Shown: positions 45,235-55,581 of the stretch, in pieces
Position numbering within the stretch: the stretch's first letter is position 1
Layout of the letters: each line of letters starts with the position of its first letter
From: Lysobacter defluvii IMMIB APB-9 = DSM 18482
Lineage (GTDB): Bacteria > Pseudomonadota > Gammaproteobacteria > Xanthomonadales > Xanthomonadaceae
Assembly (NCBI RefSeq): GCF_000423325.1
Contig: NZ_AUHT01000012.1
Location: 156,893 to 220,892 of the forward strand
Reading direction: 5' to 3'
Length of the DNA: 64,000 nucleotides
Program-made: the position numbers and the translations under genes
The notes under the pieces: model-generated
Databases searched by the model: none
Seen by the model: only the letters and a program-made list of their open reading frames with translations
What the model was told of the DNA's origin: nothing

Positions 45235-47193
45235 ATGACCGACTGGTCGCCCGATCAGGCCCGCCAGACCTACTCCGTGCCCTACTGGTCGGAGGGCTAC
45301 TACGACGTCGACGACGCCGGCCGGGTGGTGGTCCGCCCGCGCGGCGACGGCGGCCCGTCGGTGGCGCTGGCCGAGGTGGTCGAGCGCGCGCGCGGCAACG
45401 GCGCCAAGCTGCCGCTGCTGGTGCGCTTCCCGGACGTCCTGGGCGACCGCCTGCGCCGGCTGCAGGGCGCCTTCGCCAACGCCATGGAGGAGTCGGAGTA
45501 CACGGGCGGCTACACCGCGGTCTACCCGATCAAGGTCAACCAGCACGCCGGCGTGGCCGGGATGCTGGCCGCCCATGGCCATGACGCGGTCGCCGGTGCC
45601 CCCGCCACGCCGGCGGGCACCGCCTTCGGCCTGGAGGCCGGCAGCAAGCCCGAGCTGATGGCGGTGCTGGCACTGAGCCGCCCGGGCGGGTTGATCGTCT
45701 GCAACGGCTACAAGGACCGCGAGTACATCCGGCTGGCGCTGATCGGCCGCAAGCTCGGGCTGGAGACGTTCATCGTCATCGAGAAGCCTTCGGAGCTGCC
45801 GCTGGTGCTGGAGGAAGCGCGCGCGCTGGGTGTCGAGCCGGGCCTGGGCGTGCGCATGCGCCTGGCGACGCTGGGCGCGGGCAAGTGGCAGAACAGCGGC
45901 GGCGACAAGGCCAAGTTCGGCCTGTCCCCGCGCCAGCTGCTGGACCTGTGGAAGCAGCTGCGCGACAGCGGCATGGGCCACTGCCTGCAGCTGCTGCACT
46001 TCCACATGGGCAGCCAGATCTCCAACGTGCGCGACATCGCCGGCGGCATGCGCGAGGCGACCCGCTACCTGGTCGAGCTGTCCGCGCTGGGCGCGAAGCT
46101 GCGCTACATGGACGTGGGCGGCGGCCTGGGCGTGGACTACGAGGGCACCCGCTCGCGCAGCGAGTGCTCGATCAACTACAGCGTCGACCAGTACGCGCTC
46201 AACATCGTGCAGCCGCTGTCCGCCGCCTGTGCCGAGCACGGGCTGGAACCGCCGCGCATCGTCACCGAATGCGGGCGTGCCATGACCGCCCACCACGCGG
46301 TGCTGATCGCCAACGTCAGCGAGGTCGAGCAGGCGCCGCACGGCCGGGTGCCCGACGTGCACGACGACGAGCCGCAGGTCATCCGGCAGCTGCGCGAGAT
46401 CCACGCCGAGCTCGGCCACCGCCCGCCGGTGGAACTGTTCCACGAGGCCGCGCACTTCCACAGCGAAGGGCTGGCGGCCTACGCGCTGGGCCAGATCGAC
46501 CTGGTGCACCGCGCGCGGATCGACGACCTGTTCTACCTGGTCGCCCATGAGGTGCGCGCGCGGCTGGACCCGGGCGAGAAGGGACACCAGTCCGTGCTGG
46601 ATGAACTCAACCAGCGGCTGGTCGACAAGTACTTCGTCAACTTCAGCGTGTTCGAGTCCATGCCCGACGTGTGGGCGATCGGGCAGGTGTTCCCGATCAT
46701 GCCGATCGACCGCCTGGACCGGCGCCCGGACCGGCGCGGTGTGATCAAGGATCTGACCTGCGACTCCGACGGCCGCATCGACGTCTACGTCGAGGACGAG
46801 GGGCTGGACACCTCGATGCCGCTGCACTCGATCGCGCACGGCGAGTCGTACTGCCTCGGCTTCTTCCTTGTGGGCGCCTACCAGGAGATCCTGGGCGACA
46901 TCCACAATCTGTTCGGCGACACCGACGCGGTGGAGGCGCGGATCGACGGCGACGGGGTGCGGATCACCCAGCAGCGCCGCGGCGACACCGCCGACGTCAT
47001 GCTCGACTACGTGGGCTACAAGCTCGACGACCTGCGCCGCGCCTACCGCGGCCGCATCGCCCAGGCCGACCTGGCCCCCGACGAGGCGGCCCGCCTGGAG
47101 CAGGCACTGGAAGCCGGGCTGACCAGCTACACCTATCTGGAGGACCGGCCGGTGCGCCGGGACGCCACGGCGCCGGCGGGGGGCGCGAAATGA
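45235..47193 (+). CDS. speA: Biosynthetic arginine decarboxylase
   Basis: Decarboxylates arginine to agmatine. A 652-residue PLP enzyme of the fold-III, alanine-racemase-like type. The PLP lysine lies in VYPIKVNQ, with HFHMGSQISNVRDI, DVGGGLGVDYEG and TECGRAMTAHHAVL in the barrel and CDSDGRID further on (usual substrate-binding Cys region). Length is normal. It is divergent from speE, and its stop overlaps the ATG of the next gene (ATGA). Confidence 0.96.
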   Translation: MTDWSPDQARQTYSVPYWSEGYYDVDDAGRVVVRPRGDGGPSVALAEVVERARGNGAKLPLLVRFPDVLGDRLRRLQGAFANAMEESEYTGGYTAVYPIKVNQHAGVAGMLAAHGHDAVAGAPATPAGTAFGLEAGSKPELMAVLALSRPGGLIVCNGYKDREYIRLALIGRKLGLETFIVIEKPSELPLVLEEARALGVEPGLGVRMRLATLGAGKWQNSGGDKAKFGLSPRQLLDLWKQLRDSGMGHCLQLLHFHMGSQISNVRDIAGGMREATRYLVELSALGAKLRYMDVGGGLGVDYEGTRSRSECSINYSVDQYALNIVQPLSAACAEHGLEPPRIVTECGRAMTAHHAVLIANVSEVEQAPHGRVPDVHDDEPQVIRQLREIHAELGHRPPVELFHEAAHFHSEGLAAYALGQIDLVHRARIDDLFYLVAHEVRARLDPGEKGHQSVLDELNQRLVDKYFVNFSVFESMPDVWAIGQVFPIMPIDRLDRRPDRRGVIKDLTCDSDGRIDVYVEDEGLDTSMPLHSIAHGESYCLGFFLVGAYQEILGDIHNLFGDTDAVEARIDGDGVRITQQRRGDTADVMLDYVGYKLDDLRRAYRGRIAQADLAPDEAARLEQALEAGLTSYTYLEDRPVRRDATAPAGGAK

Positions 47194-48065
47194 AGGCCGG
47201 TTTCATCGGCCTGGGCGCGATGGGCGCCCCGATGGCGCGCCACCTGCACGCGCGGGGCCTGCTGACTGCGGTGGGCAACCGCACCCAGGCCAAGGCCGAC
47301 GCGCTGGCGGCGGAACTGGGGGTCCGTGCCGCCCGCTCGGCGGACAACTTCGCGGACTGCGTCGTGGTCGCACTATGCGTGTCGCTGGACGCGGACGTGC
47401 TCGAGAACGTGGCCGCCCTGGCGCAGGTGCTCAAGCGCGGCGCGGTGGTGGTCGACCATTCCACGGTGTCGGTGCAGACCGCGAACCGTGCCGCCGCGCT
47501 GCTTGCCGCCGAGGGCATCGGCTTCCTCGACGCGCCGGTCTCCGGCGGCGTCGAGGGCGCACGCAATGGCCGCCTGTCGGTGATGGCCGGTGGCGACGCG
47601 GAGGTGCTCGAGCGGGCGCATCCGGTGCTGGACGCCTATGCCGCGCGCATCAGCCACATGGGTGCCACCGGTGCCGGGCAGGCGACCAAGGCGGTGAACC
47701 AGGTGCTGGTGGCGGGCATCAACGAGGCGGTGTGCGAAGGCCTGGCGCTGGGCGAGAAGCTCGGGCTGGACCCGCGGGTGCTGCTGCCGACGCTGATGGC
47801 AGGCGCCGCCGGAAACTGGTTCCTGGACAAGCGCGGCGCAACGATGCTGGAAAGCCGGTTCGAACCCGGCTTCAAGAACGCGCACATGCTCAAGGACCTG
47901 CGCATCGCCAGCGCGATCGCCGGCAGCGCGGGCCTGCAGCTGCCCACCCTGCAGCAGGCACTGGCCGACTACGCGGAACTGGTCGAGCGCCGCCGCGGCG
48001 AGGAGGACACCTCCTCGCTGATCGACCTCAAGCGTGGTGGCGCCAGGCGCGCCGGTGCGGAGTAG
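47190..48065 (+). CDS. 3-hydroxyisobutyrate dehydrogenase-family NAD(P) oxidoreductase
   Basis: A 291-residue beta-hydroxyacid dehydrogenase. KAGFIGLGAMGAPMARHL is the nucleotide site, DAPVSGGVEGARNGRLSVM the substrate loop, and ATKAVNQVLVAG holds the catalytic Lys. It could act on 3-hydroxyisobutyrate, tartronate semialdehyde or a related acid; the sequence does not decide. It overlaps speA by 4 bases, an odd partner that may only reflect genome compaction. Confidence 0.9.
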   Translation: MKAGFIGLGAMGAPMARHLHARGLLTAVGNRTQAKADALAAELGVRAARSADNFADCVVVALCVSLDADVLENVAALAQVLKRGAVVVDHSTVSVQTANRAAALLAAEGIGFLDAPVSGGVEGARNGRLSVMAGGDAEVLERAHPVLDAYAARISHMGATGAGQATKAVNQVLVAGINEAVCEGLALGEKLGLDPRVLLPTLMAGAAGNWFLDKRGATMLESRFEPGFKNAHMLKDLRIASAIAGSAGLQLPTLQQALADYAELVERRRGEEDTSSLIDLKRGGARRAGAE

Positions 48066-48110
48066 CCGGGCCGCGCAAGGGGCCGGCCGGCACCGCTTCC
48101 GCGTGCCGGC

Positions 48111-48890
48111 TTACTCGACCTTGATCGCCATGGCGTCGAGGCCGCCATTGGCCAGCTTCTGCTTGGCCTCGGCGAGGTCGCCGGCGGTGCCGTAGGGGCC
48201 CATCCGCACGCGGTAGACGGTGCGGTCGTTGATCCGCGCCGACTCCACGCGCGCGGTCAGGCCCAGCAGGGCGATGCGGGCCTTGAGCTCCTCGGCCTGG
48301 CCGGAGGCCTGGAAGGCGCCGGCCTGCAGGATGTATCGGCTGCCGTCGCCGATTCCGGGGCCGGTGGTCGGCGCGGTCGCGGTCGCGGCCGCGGCGGGCG
48401 CGGGCTGCGGCTCGGCGGCCTGCGTCGTCGGGCTGTCGGTGGCGACCGGGGCCGGCAGCGCCAGCTCGGCGGCGTCCTCGCTGTTGGCGGCCGCGGCGGC
48501 TTCCTGCTGCTGGCGCGCCAGCCGCTCGGCCTCCTCGCGCTGGGTCGCGGCCAGCTCGGCATCCGTCATCGGCACCTCGCGCCCGGGCAGCACGGTGTAG
48601 AAGTCGTACTGCGAGCCGCGCCTTGGTTCCTCGCCGCCTGCCTCGCCGGCTTCGCCGGACGGCCGCCGCGCCGGGGCCGGCAGCTCGTCCACCGCCGCCG
48701 GGGCGGGCTGCGCGTCCGGGTTGGGGGTGGGGCGGAAGAAGCCGTCCCCGTCGGACTCCAGCATGCGCGGCACGAACAGCACCGCCAGCAGGGTCAGCAG
48801 GATCCCCAGGACCATCCACGCCCAGCCGGGCAGGCCGCCACCGCTGCCGGTGTTGCGCCGCGCCTGGGACTTGCCACGTCGTGCCGCCAC
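48111..48890 (-). CDS. SPOR-domain membrane protein
   Basis: A 259-residue protein beginning with GTG 48890, directly abutting the argS stop. One N-terminal membrane helix (GWAWMVLGILLTLLAVLFV) and a Pro/Ala/Glu-rich linker precede a C-terminal SPOR domain (YILQAGAFQASGQAEELKARI, RVRMGPYG) that binds denuded peptidoglycan at division sites. It resembles the FtsN-like protein encoded after argS in many gammaproteobacteria. The next upstream gene is argS in the same direction. Confidence 0.88.
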   Translation of the reverse strand: MAARRGKSQARRNTGSGGGLPGWAWMVLGILLTLLAVLFVPRMLESDGDGFFRPTPNPDAQPAPAAVDELPAPARRPSGEAGEAGGEEPRRGSQYDFYTVLPGREVPMTDAELAATQREEAERLARQQQEAAAAANSEDAAELALPAPVATDSPTTQAAEPQPAPAAAATATAPTTGPGIGDGSRYILQAGAFQASGQAEELKARIALLGLTARVESARINDRTVYRVRMGPYGTAGDLAEAKQKLANGGLDAMAIKVE

Positions 48891-50579
48891 TTACATCACC
48901 TCGGGGGCGCTCACGCCCAACAGGCCAAGACCGTTCGCCAGCACCTGGCGGGTCGCCGCCGCGAGCACCAGGCGGGCGTCGCGCACATCGGCATCATCGA
49001 CCAGGAACTGGTGATCGTTGTAGTACGTCTGGAAGGACTGTGCCAACTCCAGCAGGTAAGTGGCCAGCTGGTGGGGCTCCAGGTCGCGCCCGGCGGTGGC
49101 CACCACCTCGGGGTAGCGCAGGATCGCGGCGACCAGCTCGTGGGTGGCCTCGTCGTCCAGCTCCAGCGCCTGGGCCAGGCCGTTGTCGCGGTCGAAGCGC
49201 AGGCCACGCTCGCGCAGCTGGCGCTCCAGGCCGCACATCCGGGCATGGGACACCTGGACGTAGTAGACCGGGTTGTCGAGCGACTGGCTGCGGGCCAGGT
49301 CGATGTCGAAGGTGAGCTGGGAATCGGGCTTGCGCGCGACCAGGAACCAGCGGGTGGCGTCGCGGCCGGCCTCCTCGACCAGGTCGCGCAGGGTGAGGTA
49401 GCTGCCGGCACGCTTGGACAGCTTCACCTCCTCGCCGCCGCGGACCACCGTCACCATCTGGTGCAGCACGTACTCCGGCCAGCCCTGCGGGATGCCGGCG
49501 TCCAGCGCCTGCAGGCCGGCGCGCACCCGCGCCAGCGAGCCGTGGTGGTCGGCGCCCAGCTCGGTGATCGCGCGCTCGTAGCCGCGCTCCCACTTGCTCA
49601 GGTGGTAGGCGACGTCCGGCACGAAGTAGGTGTAGCTGCCGTCGGACTTGCGCATCACGCGGTCCTTGTCGTCGCCGAACTCCGTGGTCCGCAGCCACAG
49701 CGCGCCGCCTTCCTCGTAGGTGTGGCCGTTGGCCGACAGGGTCCGGACCGCCTGCTCGACCTTGCCGTCGGCATACAGCGAGGACTCCAGGAAGTAGACG
49801 TCGAAGCCGACCCCGTAGGCGGCCAGGTCCTCGTCCTGCTCGCGGCGCAGCCAGGCCACCGCGAAGCGGCGGATCGCGTCCAGGTCCTCGACGTCGCGGG
49901 CCGCGGTCACTACCTGCCCGTCCATCTCCACGCTGGCGCCGTCCAGGTAGGCGCGGGCGACATCGACGATGTAATCGCCGCGGTAGCCGTCCTCCGGCCA
50001 GGAGGCGTCGTCGGGGCCCAGGCCGCGCGCGCGGGCCTGCACCGACCGCGCCAGGTTGTCGATCTGTGCGCCGGCGTCGTTGTAGTAGTACTCGCGCACC
50101 ACTTCCCAGCCGTTGGCGTCCAGGATCCGCGCGATGCAGTCGCCGATCACCGCCGCGCGGCCGTGGCCGACGTGCAGCGGCCCGGTCGGATTGGCCGACA
50201 CGTATTCCACGCCCGCGCGGCAGCCGAGCCCGGTGTCGTTGCGGCCGTACGCGCTGCCCTGGGCGAGCACTTCGCCCAGCTGCCGGCGCCAGGCCACCTC
50301 GCTGATGCGGAAGTTGATGAAGCCCGGCCCGGCGATCTCCACCGAGGCCACGTCCGCGTTCACCGGCAGCGCATCCACCAAGGCCTGGGCGATCGCACGC
50401 GGATTGCTGCGCGCCGGCTTGGCCAGGAGCATCGCCGCGTTGGTCGAGAAGTCACCCTGGGCCCGGTTCTTGGGCCGCTCGATGACGAAAGCGGGGACCT
50501 CGGCATCGGCCGGCAGGGTGCCGGCGGAGCGGAGTGCGTCGATGGCCCGGCTGACCAGGGCGTGGAGGGAGGCTTTCAC
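48891..50579 (-). CDS. argS: Arginyl-tRNA synthetase
   Basis: A 562-residue class I synthetase from GTG 50579. [12 protein letters not shown] is the HIGH motif, EVKLSKRAG the KMSKS equivalent and YVQVSHARM the anticodon-binding helix of ArgRS. The C-terminal DALR domain ends with [16 protein letters not shown]. The SPOR gene follows with no gap, so the two are co-transcribed. Confidence 0.97.
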   Translation of the reverse strand: MKASLHALVSRAIDALRSAGTLPADAEVPAFVIERPKNRAQGDFSTNAAMLLAKPARSNPRAIAQALVDALPVNADVASVEIAGPGFINFRISEVAWRRQLGEVLAQGSAYGRNDTGLGCRAGVEYVSANPTGPLHVGHGRAAVIGDCIARILDANGWEVVREYYYNDAGAQIDNLARSVQARARGLGPDDASWPEDGYRGDYIVDVARAYLDGASVEMDGQVVTAARDVEDLDAIRRFAVAWLRREQDEDLAAYGVGFDVYFLESSLYADGKVEQAVRTLSANGHTYEEGGALWLRTTEFGDDKDRVMRKSDGSYTYFVPDVAYHLSKWERGYERAITELGADHHGSLARVRAGLQALDAGIPQGWPEYVLHQMVTVVRGGEEVKLSKRAGSYLTLRDLVEEAGRDATRWFLVARKPDSQLTFDIDLARSQSLDNPVYYVQVSHARMCGLERQLRERGLRFDRDNGLAQALELDDEATHELVAAILRYPEVVATAGRDLEPHQLATYLLELAQSFQTYYNDHQFLVDDADVRDARLVLAAATRQVLANGLGLLGVSAPEVM

Positions 50580-50645
50580 GAAGGGACCTGCACGGTGCAC
50601 GGAACCGGCCATTCTAGCTTCCGGCCGGGCACCGGCGTGAATGCG

Positions 50646-51320
50646 TCAGACCCAGCCGCGCGCCGCCAGCGACACTGGCGGCCCGTCCGCCACGACGAAG
50701 TGGTCCAGCAGGCGCAGGTCGACCAGCGCCAGCGCCTGCTTGAGGCGCGCCGTGACCGCCCGGTCGGCGGCAGAGGGTTCGCGGTTCCCGCTGGGGTGGT
50801 TGTGGCCGACGATCACCGCGGCGGCGTTGTGCGCCAGCGCGCGGCGGACCACCTCGCGCGGGTGCACCTCGGCACCGTCGATGGTGCCGCGGAACAGCTC
50901 TTCGAAGCCCAGGGCGCGGTGGCGGTTGTCCAGGAACAGCGCCGCGAACACCTCGTGCGGCCGCCCGCGCAGGCGCTGGGCGAAATAGCGACCGGCTGCC
51001 TGCGGGTCGCTGAGCGTCGCCCCGCGTTCCAGTTGCGCTTCCAGGTGCCGGTGGCCCAGCTCCAGTGCAGCGGCCAGGGTGCAGGCCCGCGCCGGACCCA
51101 GTCCCGGCAGGCGCGCCAGCTCCGGCGGCGGACGGTCCAGCAGCGCCCGCAGGGGGCCATGGGTGGCCAGCAGCTCGCGCGCGGTGGTGACCGCGTCGCG
51201 GCCACGCAGCCCGGAGCCCAGGAACAGGGCCAGCAGCTCGGCGTCGGAGAGCGAGCCCGGGCCGCGGGCGAGGAGTTTTTCCCGCGGGCGCTCACCGGCG
51301 GGCCAGTCACGGATGTGCAT
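50646..51320 (-). CDS. radC: RadC family (UPF0758) JAB-domain protein
   Basis: A 224-residue protein from ATG 51320. An N-terminal helix-hairpin-helix-like region ([19 protein letters not shown]) is followed by a JAB/MPN domain with [10 protein letters not shown] (metal ligands) and [20 protein letters not shown]. Despite the name, a role in radiation resistance is not established. Divergent from the coaC gene. Confidence 0.9.
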   Translation of the reverse strand: MHIRDWPAGERPREKLLARGPGSLSDAELLALFLGSGLRGRDAVTTARELLATHGPLRALLDRPPPELARLPGLGPARACTLAAALELGHRHLEAQLERGATLSDPQAAGRYFAQRLRGRPHEVFAALFLDNRHRALGFEELFRGTIDGAEVHPREVVRRALAHNAAAVIVGHNHPSGNREPSAADRAVTARLKQALALVDLRLLDHFVVADGPPVSLAARGWV

Positions 51321-51437
51321 TGGGGAAAGGAAAGGCAGGCGGGCCTCCACTGTCGCCGTGCCGCCGCGGACGTGTAATCGGCCACGCGCGGCCGGTCGGG
51401 TAAGCTGGCGGCTGCCTGGATCGTCGGAGTTTTCCTG

Positions 51438-51986
51438 GTGGGTCGCGTGCGGGACCGGAACATCCTGTTGTGTGTCTGCGGCGGCATCGCCGCCTACAAG
51501 TCCGCGGCGCTGGTGCGCCGCCTGGGCGATGCCGGCGCGCGCGTGCAGGTGGCGATGACCGAAGCCGCCACCCGCTTCGTGACCCCGCTGACCTTCCAGG
51601 CCCTGTCCGGGCGCAGCGTACGCACCAGCCTGTGGGACGAGGCCGCCGAGGCCGCGATGGGCCACATCGAACTGGCGCGCTGGCCCGACCAGGTGCTGGT
51701 GGCCCCTGCCACTGCCAACACGCTGGCGAAGCTGGCGCATGGCCTGGCCGACGACCTGGTCAGCACCCTGTGCCTGGCCACCTCGGCGCCGCTGGCGGTC
51801 GCCCCGGCGATGAACCGGCAGATGTGGGCGCACCCGGCCACCCGGGCCAACGTCGAACTGCTCCGCAGCCGGGGCGTGCGGGTACTCGGGCCGGCGGCCG
51901 GCGGCCAGGCCTGTGGCGAGGTCGGCGAGGGGCGGATGCTGGAGCCGGAAGAGATCGTGGCCGAGCTGGACGGAGCCGCGGACTGA
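51438..51986 (+). CDS. coaC: Phosphopantothenoylcysteine decarboxylase (CoaC half of Dfp)
   Basis: Decarboxylates 4'-phosphopantothenoylcysteine with FMN in coenzyme A synthesis. A 182-residue protein from GTG 51438. [12 protein letters not shown], catalytic His in [18 protein letters not shown] and [10 protein letters not shown] (catalytic Cys) are all there, so the domain is complete. In most bacteria this is fused to CoaB as one CoaBC protein; here a TGA ends it and the CoaB part restarts in the -1 frame with TGATG. Confidence 0.9.
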   Translation: MGRVRDRNILLCVCGGIAAYKSAALVRRLGDAGARVQVAMTEAATRFVTPLTFQALSGRSVRTSLWDEAAEAAMGHIELARWPDQVLVAPATANTLAKLAHGLADDLVSTLCLATSAPLAVAPAMNRQMWAHPATRANVELLRSRGVRVLGPAAGGQACGEVGEGRMLEPEEIVAELDGAAD

Positions 51987-52672
51987 TGCCGGACACTCCG
52001 CTTGCCGGCCGCCACGTGCTGGTGACCGCCGGCCCGACGTACGAGGACATCGACCCGGTGCGCTTCCTCGGCAACCGCAGCAGCGGGCGCATGGGCTTCG
52101 CCGTCGCCGCCGCGGCACGGGCCGCCGGCGCGCGGGTGACGCTGGTGGCCGGTCCGGTCGCACTCGACGCTCCGGCGGGCGTGGAACGGATCGACGTGCG
52201 ATCGGCGGCGCAAATGCACGAGGCGGTGATGGCGGCGCTCCCTGCGGACGCCTACGTGGGGGCGGCCGCGGTCGCCGACTTCACTCCGGCGACCGTGTCC
52301 GGGCACAAGATCAAGAAGGGCCCCGGCGACGCAGGGCTGGTACTGGAGCTGGTGCGTACCCGCGACATCCTCGCCGACGTCGCCGCCCACCCGCGGCGGC
52401 CCGCACTGGTGGTCGGTTTCGCCGCCGAGACAGGCAACCTGGAAGCGAACGCACGGGGCAAGCTGGACGCCAAGAAGCTGGACCTGGTCTGCGCGAACCG
52501 GGTCGGCGTGCCGGGCAGCGGCTTCGAATCCAGCGACAACACCCTCGAGGTCTACTGGAACGGTGGCCACCGGCGCATCGGCCCGGCACCCAAGGCCGCG
52601 GTCGCGGCCGAACTGGTCGGGCTGGTGGCCGGGCGGCTGGTGGACCCCACGACCGGGCGCCCGCGCCCGTGA
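51986..52672 (+). CDS. coaB: Phosphopantothenate-cysteine ligase (CoaB half of Dfp)
   Basis: Couples phosphopantothenate to cysteine with CTP. A 228-residue protein from ATG 51986, which overlaps the coaC stop. [20 protein letters not shown] and [10 protein letters not shown] (conserved Asn), AAAVADFTP and the Lys pair in KIKKGPGD match the bacterial CoaB domain, complete to the C-terminus. Split from coaC by a stop/start overlap. dut follows after 13 bases. Confidence 0.9.
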   Translation: MPDTPLAGRHVLVTAGPTYEDIDPVRFLGNRSSGRMGFAVAAAARAAGARVTLVAGPVALDAPAGVERIDVRSAAQMHEAVMAALPADAYVGAAAVADFTPATVSGHKIKKGPGDAGLVLELVRTRDILADVAAHPRRPALVVGFAAETGNLEANARGKLDAKKLDLVCANRVGVPGSGFESSDNTLEVYWNGGHRRIGPAPKAAVAAELVGLVAGRLVDPTTGRPRP

Positions 52673-52685
52673 GCAAGGACAAACG

Positions 52686-53144
52686 ATGCAGCACACCCTG
52701 GAAGTAAAGGTCCTGGATCCACGCTGGGGCCGGGATTGGGACCTCCCCGCCTATGCCACCGAGGCCAGTGCAGGCCTGGACCTGCGCGCCGCCCTGGAGC
52801 AGCCGCTGGAGCTGGCACCGGGCGGCGTGGAGCTGGTCCCCTCCGGGCTGGCCATCCACATCGGCGATCCGTCGATGTGCGCGGTGATCCTGCCCCGCTC
52901 GGGGCTCGGCCACCGCCACGGCATCGTGCTGGGCAACGGCACCGGCCTGATCGACGCCGATTACCAGGGTCCGCTGCAGGTCAGCGTGTGGAACCGCGGC
53001 ACGCAGCCTTTTACGATCCAGCCGGGAGACCGGATCGCGCAGCTGGTGCTGTTGCCGGTGGTGCGCGCCCGGGTCCAGGTGGTGGACGGGTTCACGCCCA
53101 GTGGCCGGGGCGGTGGCGGCTTCGGCCACACCGGCCTGCGCTGA
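52686..53144 (+). CDS. dut: dUTP diphosphatase
   Basis: Hydrolyses dUTP to dUMP. A 152-residue trimer-type dUTPase from ATG 52686. Conserved motifs appear in order: [39 protein letters not shown] and the C-terminal [11 protein letters not shown]. The dfp-dut-algC order here is the same as in Pseudomonas. Confidence 0.95.
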   Translation: MQHTLEVKVLDPRWGRDWDLPAYATEASAGLDLRAALEQPLELAPGGVELVPSGLAIHIGDPSMCAVILPRSGLGHRHGIVLGNGTGLIDADYQGPLQVSVWNRGTQPFTIQPGDRIAQLVLLPVVRARVQVVDGFTPSGRGGGGFGHTGLR

Positions 53145-53163
53145 GGGACAGGGGGACGGGACA

Positions 53164-55560
53164 TTGAGCAAGAGCATCGACATCTCCGGCATTGATCCGG
53201 CACGCCTGCGCACCCTGCTGGTCGCGGTCGCCGTGCTGCTGGTCGCGCTCGCGGGCTGGCTGGCCTGGAGCGGCTGGCAGCAGCAACAGGACGGCGGACG
53301 GCGGGCAGGGGTGACCGAGGCACGCGACGCCGTCGTGGCCAGCCTGGCCGCCACCCTCGGCGAGCAGCAGCAGGAAATGGCGGAGCGCGTCGCGTCGGCG
53401 CCGGTGCGCGCGGCCGCGGCCGCGGGCGACCTGGCACGCGCCGGCGACCTGCTCGACGACGGCTGGGAAGGCGCCGTCGACGGCGTGCTGCTGGCGCCGG
53501 ACCTCGACGAGGTCTACGCCGCCCTGCCGGAGGCCGGCTACGGCCGGCTCGGCGCCATGGAGGCCGCGCTCGCCGCCGACGCCCCGGTGGCGTGGGTCGT
53601 TCGCGCGGGCGATGCCGAGCGGCTGGCGCTCGCCGCGCCGGTGCGTGGCGAGGACGGCGGCCTGCTGGCGGTCGCGCTGGTGCACCTGCCGCTGCAGGTG
53701 GTCACCGGCCCGGTCGCCGGGGCGACGATCCCGAACGGCACCTACCTGGCGCTGCGGCAGGGCGGGCACAGCGTGCTGGAGCGCGGCGACACGCGGTTGG
53801 GCACGAGCGCGGAGGCGCTGGGTGCCCGCGTGCCCGGCAGCGGGCTGCGCATTGCCGCCGCGGTGCCGTACGTGGCGCCGGCGCCCTGGGGCCTGTCGGG
53901 CGGCGCGGCGGTGATCGCCGCGCTGGTCCTGCTCGCCCTCGCGGTCCTGGCGCTGCTTGCGCCGAAGCTGCTGGCGCGGCGCGGCGTGGCGCCCGGGCCG
54001 GAGGAGGCCGAGGCCGGCGCCGACGCGCCGACCCTGGTCGAGGCGGCGCAGCGCGAAGCCGAGGAGGAGGCAGCCGCGGAGGCGGCGGCCGGGACCACGG
54101 TCTCGGTTGCCCCCGCGGCTGGCGACAGCCCCCCGGAGGAGGCCGCACCCGAAGTCGAGGCGGGTGCCGTCGCCCCCGCGGTCGACGTCGACCCCGGCAT
54201 CTTCCGCGCCTATGACATCCGCGGCATCGTCGGAGCCACCCTTTCGCCCCAGGTCGCGGTCCTGGTCGGCCAGGCGATCGGCTCGCTGATGTACGAGAAG
54301 GGGCTGTCCGACATCGTGGTCGGCCGCGACGGGCGCCTGTCCGGGCCGGAGATGGCGGCGTCGCTGATCGAGGGCCTGCGCCGGGCCGGCCGCAACGTCG
54401 TCGACATCGGCATGGCACCCACCCCGCTGGTGTACTTCGGCGCCTTCCACCTGCGTGCCGGGTCCTGCGTGTCGGTGACGGGCAGCCACAACCCGCCCGA
54501 CTACAACGGCTTCAAGGTCGTGGTCGGCGGCCACACGCTGTCGGGCGATGCCATCACCGACCTGTACGACCGGATCGCCAATGGCCGCCTGCACGCCGCG
54601 CCGCAGGAAGGCACGCTGGAAAAGCGCGACATCGGGGAGGACTACGTCCAGCGCGTGGCGACCGACGTCCAGCTCGAGCGCCCGCTCAAGGTCGTGGTCG
54701 ATGCCGGCAACGGCGTCGCCGGCGGCCTGGGTCCGAAGGTGCTGGAGGCGGTCGGCGCCGAGGTGGTCCCGCTGTACTGCGACATCGACGGCACCTTCCC
54801 CAACCACCACCCCGACCCCAGCGAGCCGCACAACCTGGCCGACCTGGTGCAGATGGTGGGCCGGCTGGACGCGGACCTGGGCATCGCCTTCGACGGCGAC
54901 GGCGACCGCCTGGGCGTGGTCACCCGCGACGGCGAGAACATCTTCCCCGACCGGCTGCTGATGCTGTTCGCGGCCGACGTGCTCGAGCGCAACCCGGGCG
55001 CCCAGATCATCTTCGACGTGAAGTGCACCGGCCGGCTGCCGGGCTACATCCTGCGCCATGGCGGCAGCCCGTTGATGTGGAAGACCGGGCACTCGCTGAT
55101 CAAGGCCAAGATGCGCGAAACCGGCGCCGAACTGGCCGGCGAGATGAGCGGGCACTTCTTCTTCCAGGAGCGCTGGTACGGCTTCGACGACGGCATCTAC
55201 GCCGCCGCGCGGCTGCTGGAGATCCTCGCGGCCCGGCCGGAAGCCCCTGGCGAGGTGCTGGCGGCGCTGCCCGCCGGGATCTCGACGCCGGAGATCAAGG
55301 TCGTCGCGCCAGGGGAGGACCCGCACGGCTTCGTCGAACGCTTCGTCGCCGCCGCCGACTTCAGCGGCGCCCGCCTGTCGACCATCGACGGGCTGCGGGT
55401 GGACTGGCCGGACGGCTGGGGCCTGGTGCGTGCATCCAACACCACGCCGGTGCTGGTGCTGCGCTTCGATGCCGACGACCAGGCGGCGCTGGACCGCATC
55501 CAGGGCGAGTTCCGGCACCGGCTGCTGGCGCTGGACCCGGAACTGGCGCTCCCGTTCTGA
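53164..55560 (+). CDS. algC: Phosphomannomutase/phosphoglucomutase with long membrane-anchored N-terminal extension
   Basis: Interconverts mannose/glucose 6- and 1-phosphates for exopolysaccharide and lipopolysaccharide precursors. TTG 53164 follows a G-rich ribosome site and gives 798 residues, far longer than the ~450-residue catalytic core. The first ~345 residues hold two membrane segments (LLVAVAVLLVALAGWLAW; GGAAVIAALVLLALAVLALL) around a periplasmic-type domain, then an acidic Ala/Glu linker. The core begins GIFRAYDIRGIVG, with the phospho-Ser loop VTGSHNPPDYNG, metal loop FDGDGDRLG and GEMSGHFFF. The extension may couple the enzyme to the membrane. Confidence 0.92.
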   Translation: MSKSIDISGIDPARLRTLLVAVAVLLVALAGWLAWSGWQQQQDGGRRAGVTEARDAVVASLAATLGEQQQEMAERVASAPVRAAAAAGDLARAGDLLDDGWEGAVDGVLLAPDLDEVYAALPEAGYGRLGAMEAALAADAPVAWVVRAGDAERLALAAPVRGEDGGLLAVALVHLPLQVVTGPVAGATIPNGTYLALRQGGHSVLERGDTRLGTSAEALGARVPGSGLRIAAAVPYVAPAPWGLSGGAAVIAALVLLALAVLALLAPKLLARRGVAPGPEEAEAGADAPTLVEAAQREAEEEAAAEAAAGTTVSVAPAAGDSPPEEAAPEVEAGAVAPAVDVDPGIFRAYDIRGIVGATLSPQVAVLVGQAIGSLMYEKGLSDIVVGRDGRLSGPEMAASLIEGLRRAGRNVVDIGMAPTPLVYFGAFHLRAGSCVSVTGSHNPPDYNGFKVVVGGHTLSGDAITDLYDRIANGRLHAAPQEGTLEKRDIGEDYVQRVATDVQLERPLKVVVDAGNGVAGGLGPKVLEAVGAEVVPLYCDIDGTFPNHHPDPSEPHNLADLVQMVGRLDADLGIAFDGDGDRLGVVTRDGENIFPDRLLMLFAADVLERNPGAQIIFDVKCTGRLPGYILRHGGSPLMWKTGHSLIKAKMRETGAELAGEMSGHFFFQERWYGFDDGIYAAARLLEILAARPEAPGEVLAALPAGISTPEIKVVAPGEDPHGFVERFVAAADFSGARLSTIDGLRVDWPDGWGLVRASNTTPVLVLRFDADDQAALDRIQGEFRHRLLALDPELALPF

Positions 55561-55581
55561 CCCGGGCGGCCGCCGCCCGCC

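Noticed and set aside
44221..46905. Long minus-strand frame joined in front of speE across speA
   Set aside because: Only the last 286 residues are SpeE; the rest is antisense to speA. The speE start at 45081 fits the family length.
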